Assembly: GCA_013360695.1 (NCBI GenBank)
Contig: JABWBC010000004.1
Coordinates: 1 to 61,191 of the forward strand
Source: Phycisphaerales bacterium
Lineage (GTDB): Bacteria > Planctomycetota > Phycisphaerae > Phycisphaerales > UBA1924
DNA: 61,191 nucleotides
Direction of reading: 5' to 3'
This document shows, piece after piece, positions 53,933 through 61,191 of the stretch. The notes under the pieces are model-generated. The model made no database searches and had not been told where the DNA came from. It saw only the letters and a list, made by a program, of their open reading frames with translations. Made by a program: the position numbers and the translations under genes. Position 1 is the first letter of the stretch. Each line of letters opens with the position of its first letter.

Positions 53933-54502
53933 ATGCACTCCCACCCCGCCAATCTCGTCGTGCTCCTCTCCGGCGGCGGGCGCACGCTCCTCAACCTCCA
54001 GGACCGCATCGACGACGCCAGCCTCAACGCCCGCGTCTCGCTCGCCATCGCCTCGCGTCACTGCGTCGGCGTTGATCGCGCCCGGGCCCGCGGCCTCAAG
54101 ACCACCATCATCCCCGGCCGCATCCCGCGCGACACCCTCGCCAAGCTCCTCGACGACGCCCACGCCGATCTCGTCGTCCTCGCGGGCTATCTCCAGCTCA
54201 TCGAGGTCCCCGAGCAATACCGCGGCAAGATCATCAACATCCATCCAGCCCTCCTCCCCGCGTTCGGCGGCCCGGGCATGTTCGGCCATCACGTGCACGA
54301 GGCCGTGCTCAAGTCCGGCGCGACCGAATCGGGCTGCACCGTCCACCTCGTCGATGATCGCTACGACTCGGGCCGGATCCTCCTCCAACGCCGCTGCCCC
54401 GTGCTCCCCGGCGACACGCCCGACACCCTCGCGGCCCGCGTCTTCGAGCAGGAATGCCTCGCCTATCCCGCCGCGATCGCCGAACTACTAAACGTCAGAT
54501 GA
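53933..54502 (+). CDS. purN: Phosphoribosylglycinamide formyltransferase
   Basis: 189 residues, the usual PurN size. ANLVVLLSGGGRTLLNL near 6-22 binds the substrate phosphate, IINIHPALLPAFGG near 97-110 carries the catalytic Asn and His, and TVHLVDDRYDSGRILLQR near 130 has the catalytic Asp. Transfers formyl from N10-formyltetrahydrofolate to GAR in purine synthesis. GGRTLLN replaces the usual GSNLQ stretch, a modest deviation at the phosphate site. ATG 53933 begins the conserved fold. No other pur gene is adjacent. Confidence 0.9.
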   Translation: MHSHPANLVVLLSGGGRTLLNLQDRIDDASLNARVSLAIASRHCVGVDRARARGLKTTIIPGRIPRDTLAKLLDDAHADLVVLAGYLQLIEVPEQYRGKIINIHPALLPAFGGPGMFGHHVHEAVLKSGATESGCTVHLVDDRYDSGRILLQRRCPVLPGDTPDTLAARVFEQECLAYPAAIAELLNVR

Positions 54503-54625
54503 TCGACTTGCCTTTTCAGTTGCCCGAGCGTCAGCGAGGGCGGTTGTCGAACTGATGTGATCCTCCGAGTTCGACCAGGCGAACCGGAAAGGTCTACCAA
54601 GCGTCAAACACCCGGCACCCTCCGA

Positions 54626-56230
54626 ATGGCCAAGAAGCATCCAACCTCCACCGCCTCCCGCCGGATCCTCTCCGCCGTCATCCACGCCGCGGCAATGGCG
54701 GCCCCTGCGCTCGTTGCTCCGCTGCTCGTGACGGGCTGTCCAACCCGAGCGATTGCCCAGACCGCCGACCCCGAGATCGAAGACCTCGGCCCGCCCGCGC
54801 AGTCCAACAAGCAGCGCGAAGCTCGCATCGCGGAGCTCACCAAGCGATCCTTCGACGCCTTCGAAAGGAAGGACTGGAAGGCGTCCGAGGAGGCCCTCCG
54901 CGCCCTGATCCCCCTCGACGAGCAGAACTTCGTGCCACGCTACAACCTCGGGTGCGCCCTCTCCATGCAGGGCCGCGCCGCCGAAGCGATGGAGGCCGTG
55001 GTCGACTCGATCGAGCACGGCTTTGTGGATCGACGCCATTTCGCCGCCGACCCATATCTCGCGACCATCCGCACCGACCCCGCCACCCGCGAGCCGTTCG
55101 AGCGACTCCTCTCCAACTGGGGCGAGGTGCTGAAGCGGCACCGCGACGCCAACGCCGCCGCCGCCAAAAAGGAGTTTCCCAGCGCTCGAGACGCCGGCCT
55201 CAACGAAGACCTGCGTCTGGTCTATCTCTCGTCTTTCAATCCAAAGTCCTTTGACGCCGCCAAGGCCGAGATCGACCTCATCGGGCGCTGGGCCGAGGAC
55301 GTTCTCTTCACCGACGTTTCTCCCGAGGCCGCCGCCAACGACGCGTGGGCCGTCGTCATCCTCCCCAATCGCAAGGAGTTCCTCCGCTGGGCCTTTGCGA
55401 CCTACGGCCAGGTTGCCATGAACAACGGCCAGGGCATCGGCGGCTCATACTCCCACGACGACAAACGCCTCGTTGCCCAGGACCTCGGGTCGAGCTTCCG
55501 CCACGAGTTCATGCACGTCCTTCACTGGCGCGATTGCACCCGCCGCGGGCAGATGCACCCCATCTGGGTCATGGAAGGCCTGTGCAGCCTGGTCGAAGAC
55601 TACGACCTCGATCCTGAGGGCAAGCTCGTGCCCGCCACCAGCTGGCGATCCAACACCGTCAAACGCCTCGAAAAGGCCGGCCTGCTGATGCAGATCGAGA
55701 AATTGTGCGCCCTCCCGCGCGACCGATTCATGACTGGACGCCCGCTCGCCATGTACGCCCAGGCACGCACGCTCTTTCTCTTTCTGTCCGATCAGGGCAA
55801 GCTCGGCCCGTGGTACGCCAAGTACTGCGAGACTTTCGAGAAGGACCCGACGGGCGTGGCGGCGTTCGAGGCCGTCCTCGAAAAGCCGATCAAGCAGATC
55901 AACCTCGACTATCGCGCTTGGGTGAAGGCGCTCCAGGCCGTGCCCGAGGAGATCCCGCCCGGCGCCGCCAGCCTCGGAATCGAGGTCGATTGGGGCCAGG
56001 GCGAAGGCCCGATCGTCTCTGCCATGCCCGACCGCCTCCGCAAGAGCGGCCCGAAAATCGACCTGCGCAAGGGCGACATCATCACCGCGATCGATGGCAA
56101 GCCCGTGCGCGACATCGCCGAACTCGTCCGCGTGCTCGGCGGTTACGCGCCGGGCCAGCCCGTCGAACTGACCTACCGCCGCGGCAAGCTCCAGGGCACG
56201 ACCACGATCACGCTGGTCCCCAAGGTGTGA
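54626..56230 (+). CDS. Exported TPR/gluzincin-like/PDZ protein
   Basis: 534 residues. Signal with lipobox LLVTGC (Cys38); TPR-like helices (about 66-175); a DUF1570-type peptidase domain with zinc site HEFMH (293-297) and the third ligand Glu in WVMEGLCS (Glu317); then a C-terminal PDZ domain (about 440-530, DIITAIDGKPVRDIAELV). The combination suggests an envelope metalloprotease or a protein-processing factor. ATG 54626 precedes the signal; a longer frame upstream adds only Arg/Pro-rich residues. Confidence 0.82.
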   Translation: MAKKHPTSTASRRILSAVIHAAAMAAPALVAPLLVTGCPTRAIAQTADPEIEDLGPPAQSNKQREARIAELTKRSFDAFERKDWKASEEALRALIPLDEQNFVPRYNLGCALSMQGRAAEAMEAVVDSIEHGFVDRRHFAADPYLATIRTDPATREPFERLLSNWGEVLKRHRDANAAAAKKEFPSARDAGLNEDLRLVYLSSFNPKSFDAAKAEIDLIGRWAEDVLFTDVSPEAAANDAWAVVILPNRKEFLRWAFATYGQVAMNNGQGIGGSYSHDDKRLVAQDLGSSFRHEFMHVLHWRDCTRRGQMHPIWVMEGLCSLVEDYDLDPEGKLVPATSWRSNTVKRLEKAGLLMQIEKLCALPRDRFMTGRPLAMYAQARTLFLFLSDQGKLGPWYAKYCETFEKDPTGVAAFEAVLEKPIKQINLDYRAWVKALQAVPEEIPPGAASLGIEVDWGQGEGPIVSAMPDRLRKSGPKIDLRKGDIITAIDGKPVRDIAELVRVLGGYAPGQPVELTYRRGKLQGTTTITLVPKV

Positions 56231-56314
56231 ACATCCTGTCGGTTGCGTGGTGCGAACGGCTTTTTCCTCCGGCAAACCACGTACTTTCGCCCGCGTCGCC
56301 TTCTTTCTTTTCCC

Positions 56315-56346
56315 CTGTCTCGCTGCCTCGCTGTTTCGCTGACTCG
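56315..56346. repeat. 8-base-period array, four CTGNCTCG-like units
   Basis: Four 8-base units CTGTCTCG, CTGCCTCG, CTGTTTCG, CTGACTCG, in the gap between the metalloprotease gene and thyX. Confidence 0.65.
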
Positions 56347-56349
56347 CTC

Positions 56350-56367
56350 ATTTTCACGCGTGAAAAT
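56350..56367. promoter_or_regulatory. Perfect 18-bp palindrome upstream of thyX
   Basis: ATTTTCACGCGTGAAAAT is a perfect dyad, the AT-rich arms standing out in GC-rich surroundings. Position (94 bases before the thyX start) and symmetry suggest a dimeric repressor site. No matching regulator is known to me. Confidence 0.45.
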
Positions 56368-56460
56368 CGGCGCGCGCCGCGATACCCTCGCGGCATGAGC
56401 GACACCACCAAGGAGGGCGCGTGCGTGCGGGTTGACGCGACGCCAAGCACGGAGGTTGGC

Positions 56461-57375
56461 ATGAGTGGGGGAGTGTCGATTCGATCCATCGCGCCCGAGG
56501 TGCCGCTGGTCGACGTCATGCGCGGCGCCGCCCGCCGCGAGGTCAAGGTCCATGAGCACGGTTTCCTGGCACTCGTGGACGTCATGCCGAGGCTGGTGCC
56601 ACAGGGCCAGACCGCAGACTCCGCGATCGTTCAGGCGGCCCGCGTTTCCTACGGTGCCGGCACCAAGCAAGTGAACGAGGATCGCGGCCTGATCCGGTAT
56701 TTATTGCGCCATCGCCACACCACTCCCTTCGAGATGGTGGAATTGAAGTTCCACGTTGCCATGCCGATCTTCGTGGCCCGCCAGTGGATCCGACATCGCA
56801 CCGCCAACGTCAACGAATACTCGGCCCGCTATTCGATCCTCCCGGATCGGTTTTACGTCCCAAGCCTCGACGCCGTGCGAAAGCAGTCGGGCTCGAACCG
56901 CCAGGGCGGCGAGGAGCTCTTCAAGACCGACGATGCCCAGGAAGCAAAGACGGCCCAGCAGTTCCTGGACTATCTGAAGTCGGTCGAGGAGTTTTACCCG
57001 CGCTATCTGGGCCTGACCGAGCAGGGGGTCAGCCGCGAGCTGGCCCGGATCGCCCTCCCGGTCAACATGTACACCGAGTGGTACTGGAAATGTGATTTGC
57101 ATAACACACTGCGGTTCCTAGGCTTGCGCATTGATTCCCACGCCCAGGCCGAGATCCGGGACTACGCGACCGCCATGCTGGCCCTGCTCCGTGAGATCGT
57201 GCCCATCACGGTTGAGGCCTGGCAGGATTATGAATTGGATTCTGTTCGGCTAAGCCGGCTGGAAGTCCAGGCCCTGAAGGACGCGATCTCTGGACAAGGA
57301 ACTCGTTTGGGAACGGACAACAAGCGCGAGCAGGCGGAATGGGCGGAAAAGGCCCGCGTCCTTGGCCTTCCGTAG
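56461..57375 (+). CDS. thyX: FAD-dependent thymidylate synthase
   Basis: 304 residues. The ThyX signature RHRTANVNEYSAR (111-123) is intact. Other landmarks are SYGAGTK near 63, LLRHRHTTPFEMVELKFHVA (flavin/dUMP region) near 81-100 and ELARIALPVNMYTEWYW further on. The enzyme makes dTMP using methylenetetrahydrofolate and FADH2. ATG 56461 is selected for GGAGG (56451-56455) 5 bases upstream; an ATG at 56395 would add 22 residues but lacks a Shine-Dalgarno sequence. Most ThyX proteins are 220-260 residues, so this one carries an N-terminal extension. Confidence 0.95.
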   Translation: MSGGVSIRSIAPEVPLVDVMRGAARREVKVHEHGFLALVDVMPRLVPQGQTADSAIVQAARVSYGAGTKQVNEDRGLIRYLLRHRHTTPFEMVELKFHVAMPIFVARQWIRHRTANVNEYSARYSILPDRFYVPSLDAVRKQSGSNRQGGEELFKTDDAQEAKTAQQFLDYLKSVEEFYPRYLGLTEQGVSRELARIALPVNMYTEWYWKCDLHNTLRFLGLRIDSHAQAEIRDYATAMLALLREIVPITVEAWQDYELDSVRLSRLEVQALKDAISGQGTRLGTDNKREQAEWAEKARVLGLP

Positions 57376-57531
57376 CCCAAGTCTCTGAAAATAAACGGTT
57401 TGGCGGCCATCCTGGGGGCGTCCGGTGCGTATCGGACGTGTCGGGCAATCCGCGCCCTCGCGGGGGGTGGAAGGGAGGTAGGGTTTATTCCGCGCTTGAG
57501 AAAAATCGGCGGAATCTGGTGATAAAAGGTG

Positions 57532-57560
57532 TTGCAAAGACGAGCGGTTGCCCGTATCGT
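57532..57560 (+). promoter_or_regulatory. Sigma70-like promoter for the gene at 57654
   Basis: TTGCAA (57532-57537), 17-base spacer, TATCGT (57555-57560). An extra TTGAGA lies about 36 bases further upstream. Confidence 0.5.
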
Positions 57561-57653
57561 CATGGTGGGTCAGGAACGAGTCGTTCGTTCTCAACGGAAC
57601 TGTGGTATTCGGGTAGTGTTTTTTCACAGAGAGATTAGTGAGGAGATTTTCAG

Positions 57654-58337
57654 ATGAAGAAGATTGCTGCTCTTGTTGCGCTCGCTGGCCTGGCCGCTGC
57701 TGCCAACGCTGGTCCGGGCAAGATTGACATCCTGGTCCGCAACGTCACCGCTGGCGGCGCCGCTGCCAACAGCGTGAACGCGGCCGCCGGCGACACCGTT
57801 GAGGTGCAGTGCTGGTACTACTGGGGCAACCCCTCATCGGGCACGGCCCTCGGCCTCTCGACCGTGATCCACAACATCACGTCGGCCGACTTCGACGCCT
57901 CGAACACGACGTTCGCGACCGGTGACAACCGCGTTGGTCGCTTCAACTTCGGCGCTCAGACCCAGGCGGCTTTCCGCGCTGGCAACACCCTCCGCATCGC
58001 TGACGTCGGCAACGGCGGCGACGTGGCCGCGGGTGGTATCTCCGTGAAGCAGGCTTCCCCCTCGGCTTCGGGCTCGAACTTCGACGCCAACAACCCCGCT
58101 CTCGGCTACGCCTTCACCTTCGTCGTCGGCGCTGGCCAGACCTACAACATCAACTTTGATGCCCCGACCAACCGCATCAACAGCTACCGCGTGTACACCA
58201 ACGCGACGAACACCACCGGCACGCCGAAGGACATCACCTTCGATGCGACCGATGGCGCCACCGTCGTCATCCCGGCTCCCGCCTCGCTGGCTCTCCTGGG
58301 CCTCGGCGGTCTCGTCGCCGGCCGTCGCCGCCGCTAA
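57654..58337 (+). CDS. Secreted PEP-CTERM-like protein (first of second tandem pair)
   Basis: 227 residues. Signal peptide MKKIAALVALAGLAAAANA, cleavage expected after ANA. The 180-residue body is beta-rich and low in charge, with FNFGAQTQAAFRAGNTLRIAD near 100. The anchor reads IPAPASLALLGLGGLVAGRRRR in outline. The gene at 59009 encodes a near copy of the same length. AGGAG (57641-57645) fixes the ATG. Function unknown; the abundance of Asn/Thr and lack of Cys except one suggest a secreted structural or surface protein. Confidence 0.85.
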   Translation: MKKIAALVALAGLAAAANAGPGKIDILVRNVTAGGAAANSVNAAAGDTVEVQCWYYWGNPSSGTALGLSTVIHNITSADFDASNTTFATGDNRVGRFNFGAQTQAAFRAGNTLRIADVGNGGDVAAGGISVKQASPSASGSNFDANNPALGYAFTFVVGAGQTYNINFDAPTNRINSYRVYTNATNTTGTPKDITFDATDGATVVIPAPASLALLGLGGLVAGRRRR

Positions 58338-58398
58338 TCCAGCGGTGGGCCTCTGACTCGAAAGAGTCTCTGGCCTTGCGATTGGACTTGATCCAACC

Positions 58399-58432
58399 AA
58401 CCCCCCGGCTTCGGCTGGGGGGTTGTGTTTTT
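58399..58432 (+). terminator. Intrinsic terminator with UUCG loop
   Basis: Eleven-bp stem with one G-U pair (58399-58409 with 58414-58424) closes a C(UUCG)G tetraloop; tail TGTGTTTTTGG. Confidence 0.9.
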
Positions 58433-58762
58433 GGACCCGCTCGGCTTCCGCTGATCGCGGTCGGCCGGGTCTTTGAAGGCGGGACGGTACTTCACTAAAG
58501 CCGTCGCGCTCGAAGTGGAGCGTCGAGTGCGGCCCTGCGGCAATGGGCAATACGAAATGGGTAGACGCGCCGTTTGAACTGAAACCGCTCTAAGAACGAC
58601 GGCGCAGGGTCATGCCAGGCCGCCTCGGCTCTGGCGCTGACGCGGATCAGCTCCTTTCTGATCGCCATTCGAAGCTCGGGCGAGCTCCGCGGTCGCACGG
58701 CCCTGTCCTTGTGGGCCGGTTCTCGGACTCACGCAAGCCGTCCCGGCTCCGTGAGACGGTGG

Positions 58763-58813
58763 ATCGACTGTTGGGTCCGTGGGTGGATCCGACGATCGTG
58801 ACCAACAGTCGAT
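58763..58813. repeat. 12-base inverted repeat, 27-base loop
   Basis: ATCGACTGTTGG at 58763-58774 is the exact inverse of CCAACAGTCGAT at 58802-58813, lying about 195 bases before the next start. Confidence 0.55.
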
Positions 58814-59008
58814 GGCACGATTGGGATCGAGCGGATGTTCCCAGGTCAAAGCAAGGTGGGGGCGAGGTCGGGAGGTGATTGCTCGGGTGCTCTGATTGTG
58901 AGGTCTGAGTCGATTCGAGGGAATTTTGCGACTGCGCCAAATAAACCGAGCAGAAGGGTGGCAAAGCCTGGATCGTGTGGCATGTTTGGGGCAAGGAGGT
59001 TCCGACCT

Positions 59009-59692
59009 ATGAAGAAGATTGCTGCTCTTATCGCTCTCGCTGGTCTCGCCGCTGCCGCCAACGCTGGCCCTGGCAAGATCGACATCCTCGTCCGCAACGT
59101 CACCCAGGGTGGCGCGGCCGCTAACAGCGTCGGTGGCGCTGCTGGCGACACGATCGAGGTTCAGGTGTGGTACGCTTGGGGCAACCCCACGTCCGGCACG
59201 GCCGTCGGCCTGTCGACCGTGATCCACAACCTCACCTCGTCGAGCTTCGACGCCTCGAACACCATGTTCGACACGGGTGACTTCCGCGCCGGCCAGTTCA
59301 ACTTCGGCGCCCAGACGCAGAAGGCCTTCCGCTCGGGCAGCAGCCTCCGCATCGCGGACGTTGCCAACGACGGCGACCTTGCCGCGGGCGGCATCTCGGT
59401 GAAGCAGGCTTCGCCGTCGGCCTCGGGCGCGAACTTCGACAACAAGAACCCCGCCCTGGGCTACAAGTTCACCTTCGTCATCGGTGCGGGCCAGGGCACG
59501 AACATCAACTTCGACGCCCCGCTGGATCGCATCAACAGCTACCGCGTGTACACCAACGCGACCAACACGACCGGCTCGCCCACGTCGATCACCTTCGATC
59601 CGACCGACGGCGCCACCGTCGTGATCCCCGCCCCGGCCTCGCTGGCTCTCCTGGGCCTCGGTGGTCTGGTCGCCGGCCGTCGCCGCCGCTAA
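59009..59692 (+). CDS. Secreted PEP-CTERM-like protein (second of second tandem pair)
   Basis: 227 residues. Length is identical to the product of the gene at 57654 and most positions match, including the signal, the FNFGAQTQKAFRSGSSLRIAD region and the identical C-terminal IPAPASLALLGLGGLVAG anchor with Arg4. AAGGAGGT at 58993-59000 gives a near-perfect Shine-Dalgarno sequence. Differences concentrate in surface-like polar residues. The pair is a tandem duplication under selection to stay alike. Exosortase sorting is assumed by tail type. Confidence 0.85.
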   Translation: MKKIAALIALAGLAAAANAGPGKIDILVRNVTQGGAAANSVGGAAGDTIEVQVWYAWGNPTSGTAVGLSTVIHNLTSSSFDASNTMFDTGDFRAGQFNFGAQTQKAFRSGSSLRIADVANDGDLAAGGISVKQASPSASGANFDNKNPALGYKFTFVIGAGQGTNINFDAPLDRINSYRVYTNATNTTGSPTSITFDPTDGATVVIPAPASLALLGLGGLVAGRRRR

Positions 59693-59749
59693 GTCGACAA
59701 CTCCTCACGGCTCTCTCTGAGAACCGCTGAGAATGAATGACTGATCCCG

Positions 59750-59782
59750 ACAACCCCTCGGCAACGAGGGGTTGTTCGTTTT
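59750..59782 (+). terminator. Intrinsic terminator with GCAA loop
   Basis: Eleven-bp stem ACAACCCCTCG / CGAGGGGTTGT (59750-59760 with 59765-59775), GCAA (GNRA) loop, tail TCGTTTT. Confidence 0.9.
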
Positions 59783-59834
59783 GAAGCAGTCACGAAATCG
59801 AATGGCACTCACGTCGTGACGCACGTCATTCGGC

Positions 59835-59869
59835 GGGAGTGGGGAGTCGGGAATCGGGAGTGGGGAAGA
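59835..59869. repeat. 7-base-period array, five GGGAGTS-like units
   Basis: Five exact-length units (GGGAGTG, GGGAGTC, GGGAATC, GGGAGTG, GGGAAGA), the inverse orientation of the ATTCCCC arrays at 52543 and 21072. Confidence 0.7.
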
Positions 59870-59981
59870 GAAGAAATGAAGCGGCCGTGCTTCCGAGCGG
59901 CAAAGGAACCAGCGGCCGCGATGCGCCCTCTCGAACCGGGCGTCCATCCAGCCGGCGTGCAACTCTTCCGACTCGGAATCC

Positions 59982-60005
59982 GATTTCAGATCCGAGATTT
60001 CAGAT
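59982..60005. repeat. Second copy of the dispersed GATTTCAGAT repeat
   Basis: GATTTCAGAT occurs at 59982-59991 and 59996-60005. GATTTCAGATCCGAGAT (59982-59998) matches 5033-5049 at 16 of 17 bases. Confidence 0.65.
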
Positions 60006-60028
60006 TCACCCCACTCGCCGCGTTCGGC

Positions 60029-60553
60029 TCAGAGCTGCAGCACGGCGTGGACCGAGCCGTAGGACTCGACGCGGGCTCGGCCTTTGAGAGCGAGCAGCTC
60101 GATCAGCACCGCGGTGCCCACGATGTGTGCTTCGGCCTGCCTGACCATGTCGCAGCAGGCATTCAGCGTGCCGCCAGTTGCCAGGAGATCGTCGACGACC
60201 AGCACGCGGCGCTTGGGCAAGATCGCGTCGGCGTGGATCTCGAGGCGGTCCTTGCCGTATTCGAGCGAGTAATCGACCGCCCGCACCTTCCTGGGCAGCT
60301 TGCCCGGCTTGCGCACCGGTACAAAGCCGGCGGAAAGGGCCTGGGCGATCGCGATGCCGAAGATGAACCCGCGCGATTCGGCGCCCACCACCAGGTCGAC
60401 GTTCATGCCCCGGAACGGGTTGGCCATCAGCTCAACCGCCAGCGCCAGCGCCCGCGGATCGGCCAAGAGCGGCGTGAAGTCCTTGAACACGATCCCCGGT
60501 TTCGGAAAGTCCGGCACATCGAGGATGAACGGTCGCAGGTCAGTGACGCCCAT
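60029..60553 (-). CDS. apt: Adenine phosphoribosyltransferase
   Basis: 174 residues, normal for Apt. IVFKDFTPLLADP near 21-33 and ESRGFIFGIAIAQAL near 59-73 are family landmarks, and the PRPP loop is VLVVDDLLATGGT near 117-129. It salvages adenine to AMP using PRPP. The ATG at 60553 has AAGGGAG upstream on its strand. It is divergent from the groES-like gene by 64 bases. Confidence 0.95.
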   Translation of the reverse strand: MGVTDLRPFILDVPDFPKPGIVFKDFTPLLADPRALALAVELMANPFRGMNVDLVVGAESRGFIFGIAIAQALSAGFVPVRKPGKLPRKVRAVDYSLEYGKDRLEIHADAILPKRRVLVVDDLLATGGTLNACCDMVRQAEAHIVGTAVLIELLALKGRARVESYGSVHAVLQL

Positions 60554-60617
60554 GGCGGCTCCCTTCTCGCACCCCCGAGGATATCGGGTCGATGGTGGGG
60601 GCGTCCTACAGTCCGCC

Positions 60618-60968
60618 ATGAGCGCTTCGGAACCATCGAAACCGTCGCGGACGCCCGCCAAGGGCGGCATCGAAACCGTCGAGCCCGTGGGCAAGCGGGT
60701 GCTGATCCGCAAGGACGAGGACAAGAAACAGACCAAGTCCGGCATTCACCTGCCCGACAAGATCGAGATCCCCACGCTCACCGGGCGCGTGATCGCCATC
60801 AGCGCGCAGATCGAACGCGACGAGAACTACCCCATCAAGCGCTACGACCGCGTGCTCTTCAACCCCAAGCAGGCGATCCCCGTCGACTTCGAGGGTGATA
60901 ACCGCCTGTTCGTGGTGCCGATCGAGGACATCGTCGCGGTCTTTCGCAAGGCCGGCTCGGAAGAATGA
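60618..60968 (+). CDS. GroES-like co-chaperonin
   Basis: 116 residues, slightly longer than the usual 95-100 owing to an N-terminal extension (about 1-18, Ser/Pro/Lys-rich). The GroES fold is seen in ETVEPVGKRVLIRKDED near 19, TKSGIHLPDKIEIPTLTGRVIAI (mobile loop) near 39 and YDRVLFNPKQAIPVDFEGDNRLFVV near 75. The mobile-loop IVL tripeptide reads IHL here. No groEL gene is adjacent, so this is a solo or divergent copy. Confidence 0.85.
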   Translation: MSASEPSKPSRTPAKGGIETVEPVGKRVLIRKDEDKKQTKSGIHLPDKIEIPTLTGRVIAISAQIERDENYPIKRYDRVLFNPKQAIPVDFEGDNRLFVVPIEDIVAVFRKAGSEE

Positions 60969-61008
60969 ACCCGGACGCCTCGGCGTCGGGCGCGGAGGGG
61001 ACGGGCGC

Positions 61009-61191
61009 GTGGGAGAGTTGGCGGACACGCTGTCGCAGGAATTGGCCGCCCTTCCGGCGCGGCTGGCGCTGCGCCCGCCGAACGCCGGCGGGAATGTCTC
61101 GGTGCGTCCGCCGGGGAGCAAGAGCCTGACGAATCGCGCGGTTCTGCTGGCGGCGCTTGCATCGGGCGTGTCGCGCGTGCGCGGCGCACTC
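61009..61191 (+). CDS. aroA: 3-phosphoshikimate 1-carboxyvinyltransferase, 3' end beyond window
   Basis: Only the first 61 codons are present. The N-terminal substrate-binding motif PPGSKSLTNRAVLLAALASG (about 35-54) is the EPSP synthase signature. The GTG start at 61009 follows GGAGGGG, and no better start is visible between it and the groES-like stop 40 bases upstream. EPSP synthase condenses shikimate-3-phosphate and phosphoenolpyruvate in the aromatic pathway. Confidence 0.85.
   Translation, partial: MGELADTLSQELAALPARLALRPPNAGGNVSVRPPGSKSLTNRAVLLAALASGVSRVRGAL

Larger units (their letters stand above)
58338..59008. other. 671-bp gene-free gap between the tandem paralogues
   Basis: After the terminator at 58399 no gene is supported. 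A 12-base inverted repeat ATCGACTGTTGG / CCAACAGTCGAT (58763-58774 with 58802-58813) spans a 27-base loop. AAGGAGGT (58993-59000) is the Shine-Dalgarno sequence of the next gene. A promoter for that gene could not be assigned. Open frames within the gap have no protein-like character. Confidence 0.5.
59693..60028. other. 336-bp gene-free gap between convergent genes
   Basis: Holds the terminator at 59750, the 7-base-period array at 59835-59869 and the second copy of the dispersed palindromic repeat at 59982-60005. No gene is supported. Confidence 0.6.

Noticed and set aside
56395..56460. Upstream ATG as thyX start
   Set aside because: No Shine-Dalgarno sequence; the ATG at 56461 has GGAGG at good spacing. 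Kept as an alternative only.
58612..58878. Small open frame in the gap between the PEP-CTERM paralogues
   Set aside because: No ribosome binding site or protein character; composition as expected for non-coding DNA.

Overview
The window is high-GC bacterial DNA, almost certainly from a planctomycete and probably a Phycisphaerae-type member. The evidence is several secreted proteins with PEP-CTERM-like tails (a P-x-P motif, a hydrophobic helix and a terminal Arg cluster), secreted proteins ending in dockerin-like 'DGFVNGDD' repeats, a Tat-exported DUF1501/DUF1800 pair, and an alternative complex III (ACIII) operon joined to a caa3 oxidase. The species cannot be named from the sequence alone. 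No tRNA, rRNA, CRISPR array, insertion sequence or phage gene was recognised.

Layout. 1-9.8 kb: a 5'-truncated MmgE/PrpD protein, an aldo/keto reductase, a thioredoxin-fold protein, a PEP-CTERM protein, a nonsense-interrupted four-helix-bundle gene, a ThuA-like protein, RlmKL and a dockerin-like secreted protein. 9.8-23.8 kb: mostly single genes (ChaN lipoprotein, aminotransferase, DCC-family protein, degenerate M24 protein, two further dockerin-like secreted proteins, SDR, GNAT plus diacylglycerol-kinase-like pair, aspS, small multidrug export protein, zinc-ribbon protein, FkbM methyltransferase, PilT-like ATPase). 23.8-33.6 kb: a tandem PEP-CTERM pair, a dicarboxylate/amino-acid:cation symporter, a sugar ABC importer lacking its ATPase, and the DUF1501/DUF1800 pair. 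33.9-50.4 kb: the respiratory core, with a COX15-type heme A synthase transcribed away from actABCDEF, then a small membrane protein, SCO, and oxidase subunits II, I, III and IV. 50.6-61.2 kb: a membrane protein of unknown role, a methyltransferase, a lone MlaE permease, purN, a TPR/gluzincin/PDZ protein, thyX, a second tandem PEP-CTERM pair, apt, a groES-like gene and the start of aroA.

How the genes work together. ACIII would oxidise menaquinol and pass electrons through its haem subunits, directly or by a carrier, to the cytochrome c domain fused to oxidase subunit II and on to an A2-type haem-copper oxidase. SCO (copper delivery to CuA) and heme A synthase supply cofactors for that enzyme. 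A near-perfect inverted repeat between the heme A synthase gene and actA could coordinate the two divergent units.

Non-coding structure is the least ordinary part. The PEP-CTERM genes stand alone, each with a strong Shine-Dalgarno sequence and a strong intrinsic terminator, four of the five with a sigma70-like promoter, and two with nearly identical leaders. Several gene-free stretches hold degenerate tandem arrays with exact 7-, 8- or 10-base periods, including one between actA and actB that folds back on itself. A dispersed 17-base palindromic element occurs twice, once in frame inside the four-helix-bundle gene.
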